DNA of 64,000 bases from Polyangiaceae bacterium (lineage in GTDB: Bacteria > Myxococcota_A > Polyangia > Polyangiales > Polyangiaceae). The notes below the pieces were generated by a model that had not been told where the DNA came from, did not search any database, and saw nothing but the letters and a program-made list of their open reading frames with translations. This document shows, in pieces, positions 62,297 through 64,000 of this stretch (its first letter is position 1; each line of letters opens with the position of its first letter). The stretch lies in contig JADLEQ010000055.1 in NCBI GenBank assembly GCA_020846005.1, positions 167,816 to 231,815 of the forward strand. Direction: 5' to 3'. The position numbers were made by a program, and so were the translations under genes.

Positions 62297-62355
62297 CCCC
62301 TCAGGCTAGGGCGGGGAGGCCGGCGAGCCAACCGCCGCAGCGAGACCGCGCGGCT

Positions 62356-63399
62356 TCACCAGCCGGCAGGCTGCCCCGTGAAGCGCGACGGCAGGGCGCG
62401 CAGGGCGGCGAGCGCAGGGCCGAGCGACGGCTCGAGGTCGAACGGGAGCAGGAGCTCGAGCGAGTCCGTCCGCCCGCCAAAGCGCTGGGCGACCGCCGGA
62501 GCGAGCTCCTCGTAGGGCGCGCAGACGACGAACTCGTCGAGCACCTCGTCCGGCACCCGGCTCGCCATCTCTGCCCACCGGCCCGCACGCGTCATCGCGT
62601 GCAGCTCGTCCGCCAGCGCGCCCCAGCCATGCAGCTCGAGCACCGGGCGGTAGGTCGGTGTCGACCCGTAGAACGCGACGCGGTACCGGATCACCTCGCG
62701 CAGGTTGCCGACCGCCGCGGCGTTCGGCCCGGTCGCCACGAAGCCGCCGCCGCACACCTCGAAGCTCGCGCGGTCTCGCCGCGCGCGCGCGAGCCCGGCC
62801 TCGATCCGGGGCATCGCCACCTCGTCGAGGTAGCGCCTCGTGCAGAAGCCGTGCAGGCGGATGCCGTCGGCGTACGACGCCACCGTCTCGATCATCGTGG
62901 GCCGCACCGCCGCCACGTAGACGGGGACTCGCGGGAGCCCCATCGGCTCCGGGGAGAACTCCGGCGTCATCAGCGAGAAGCGGTAGTGCTCGCCCTCGTA
63001 GCGGAGGGGCTCGCCCTTCTCCCACGTGCGCCAGATCGCGCGCATCGACTCCACGTACTCGCGCATGCGCGCAGCGGGCTTGTCCCAAGGGACGCTGAAG
63101 CGCCGCTCGTTGTGCGCCTTCACCTGGGTGCCGAGCCCGAGCGTGAACCGGCCGCCGGACTCGAGCTGAAGCGACCACGCCGTCTGCGCGGTGATCATCG
63201 GGCTGCGCGGGAAGGCGATGGCGATCGCCGTGGTGAGCCCGATCCGGGAGGTGGCGAGGGTCGCCGCGCCGAGCGAGAGGAACGGATCGCCCGTGACCTC
63301 CGGCACCGCGAGGCGATCGAACCCCGCGCCCTCGGCGCGCCGCGCGGCCTCCTGGATCTCGGCCCAACGTCTCCCGATCGCGAACGCTTCGACTCGCAT
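62356..63399 (-). CDS. LLM-class F420-dependent oxidoreductase
   Basis: A 347-aa TIM-barrel enzyme of the bacterial luciferase superfamily, close to the F420-dependent branch: GLGTQVKAHNERRF, VYVAAVRPTMIETVASYADG and FAFPRSPMITAQTAWSL-type strand regions are typical. It needs F420 or FMN; no F420 biosynthesis gene is in the window. ATG 63399 (MRVEAF) preferred over the longer Arg-rich frame. Confidence 0.88.
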   Translation of the reverse strand: MRVEAFAIGRRWAEIQEAARRAEGAGFDRLAVPEVTGDPFLSLGAATLATSRIGLTTAIAIAFPRSPMITAQTAWSLQLESGGRFTLGLGTQVKAHNERRFSVPWDKPAARMREYVESMRAIWRTWEKGEPLRYEGEHYRFSLMTPEFSPEPMGLPRVPVYVAAVRPTMIETVASYADGIRLHGFCTRRYLDEVAMPRIEAGLARARRDRASFEVCGGGFVATGPNAAAVGNLREVIRYRVAFYGSTPTYRPVLELHGWGALADELHAMTRAGRWAEMASRVPDEVLDEFVVCAPYEELAPAVAQRFGGRTDSLELLLPFDLEPSLGPALAALRALPSRFTGQPAGW

Positions 63400-63518
63400 C
63401 GCGGGATCTACGCGCCGCGCGTCGCGTGCGTCAAGGCGCGACGCACGCACGCCGCCGGGCGGGTTGCCGGCGACGGGGCCCGCTCGTATCCTCGTCGAGA
63501 CCTCAGGGAGTCCCCCAC

Positions 63519-64000
63519 ATGAAGAGCTTCGTGTCCGCGGTGCTGCTCGGTTTCACGTTCGCCGCGATCGGCGCCTGCACGGAGGAGGAGGATCGACCGG
63601 CGCGATCGGCGACCGGAGGCGCCTCCGGCGTGGACGGCGGCGCGGGCGCCGGCGGCAGCTCGGGCTCGGCGGGCAGCGGCGGCGGCTCGGGATCGGGCGG
63701 CGCGGCGGGTGGCGGCGGTACGGCGGGCGCCAGCGGTGCGGCCGGCGGCGGCGGGGCGGCGGGCAGCGGAGCTCCGGCGGGCAGCGGTGCGGCGGGCAGC
63801 AGCGGCGCGGCGGGCGGCGGTGCGGCGGGCGGCAGCGGTGCGGCGGGCGGCAGCGGTGCGGCGGGCGGCAGCGGTGCGGCGGGCAGCGGTGGCGCGGCGG
63901 GCGGCGGTGGCGCGGCGGGCGGCGGCGGTACGGCGGGCGGCGGCGGTACGGCCGGCAGCAGCGGCGCGGCGGGTGGCGGCGGCGCGGCGGGCGGCGGCGC
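63519..64000 (+). CDS. Lipoprotein with long Gly/Ala/Ser linker (runs off the right edge)
   Basis: Starts at ATG 63519 with GGGAG upstream and a TATCCT -10-like hexamer about 30 bp before. Signal peptide and lipobox AAIGAC, then only Gly/Ser/Ala repeat to the end of the window; the folded domain lies beyond. Same architecture as the other linker lipoproteins here. Confidence 0.8.
   Translation, partial: MKSFVSAVLLGFTFAAIGACTEEEDRPARSATGGASGVDGGAGAGGSSGSAGSGGGSGSGGAAGGGGTAGASGAAGGGGAAGSGAPAGSGAAGSSGAAGGGAAGGSGAAGGSGAAGGSGAAGSGGAAGGGGAAGGGGTAGGGGTAGSSGAAGGGGAAGGG
63597..64000. repeat. Low-complexity GGCGGCAGCGG-type repeat
   Basis: Imperfect tandem units such as GGCGGCAGCGGTGCG encode the lipoprotein linker. 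Copy number is likely to vary, and such DNA is hard to assemble. Confidence 0.8.

Overview
The window is very GC-rich, with tightly packed genes and strong G/C bias at third codon positions. It carries many lipoproteins with long Gly/Ser/Ala linkers, Cys-rich CTxDxC proteins, Hanks-type kinase and RCC1 proteins, and a receiver-PATAN-J fusion. This style fits a Myxococcota bacterium, most likely of the order Polyangiales; the species cannot be read from the sequence. I see no rRNA, tRNA, CRISPR array, insertion sequence, phage gene or replication origin.

Layout. 1-10.9 kb: a partial Ser/Thr kinase, a hydrolase lipoprotein, surface lipoproteins, a trypsin-like protease lipoprotein coupled to a propeller-like lipoprotein, and an outer-membrane barrel. 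10.9-18.8 kb: housekeeping block (glmS, an ATP synthase sub-operon atpF'-atpF-atpH-atpA-atpG, folK). 18.8-23 kb: a small membrane ORF, the receiver/PATAN/J-like protein, a DedA protein and a zinc-ribbon protein. 23.1-28.2 kb: three consecutive radical SAM genes, one of them HxsB, with a 33-codon ORF coupled on both sides, then a c-heme lipoprotein, an OsmC protein and a tiny zinc-ribbon protein. 28.2-29.1 kb: a toxin-antitoxin-like nucleotidyltransferase pair whose second gene is frameshifted. 29.1-36.2 kb: an RCC1 lipoprotein, a PHB-depolymerase-like esterase, and penicillin acylase coupled to a lipoprotein. 36.4-42.1 kb: a TerB-like protein and a run with a frameshifted sigma factor, anti-sigma factor, lipoproteins and a DUF255 thioredoxin-fold protein.

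43.2-52.2 kb is the most remarkable part. It is a tightly coupled operon for anaerobic aromatic degradation: had, oah, dch, a TetR regulator, the four subunits of class I ATP-dependent benzoyl-CoA reductase (bzdN, O, P, Q) and a GNAT acetyltransferase. The reductase dearomatizes benzoyl-CoA; Dch, Had and Oah then hydrate, oxidize and hydrolytically open the ring. A perfect 14-bp palindrome sits between the first gene and its upstream region, next to the ribosome binding site, and is the obvious candidate operator for the internal TetR.

52.4-64 kb: a sulfite/nitrite reductase with a coupled partner, a cytochrome P450, a second copy of the acylase-linked lipoprotein family next to a FadL-type porin, a truncated and frameshifted formylglycine-generating-enzyme-like gene with an 11-nt homopolymer, two ArsA/Get3-like ATPases, an LLM-class oxidoreductase, and a lipoprotein running off the end.

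Three genes (near 28.86, 40.69 and 59.63 kb) are broken at G/C homopolymers, so sequencing error and real slippage both need to be considered. Several genes have a TAnnnT hexamer only 6-9 nt before the start codon, suggesting leaderless or very short-leader transcripts.
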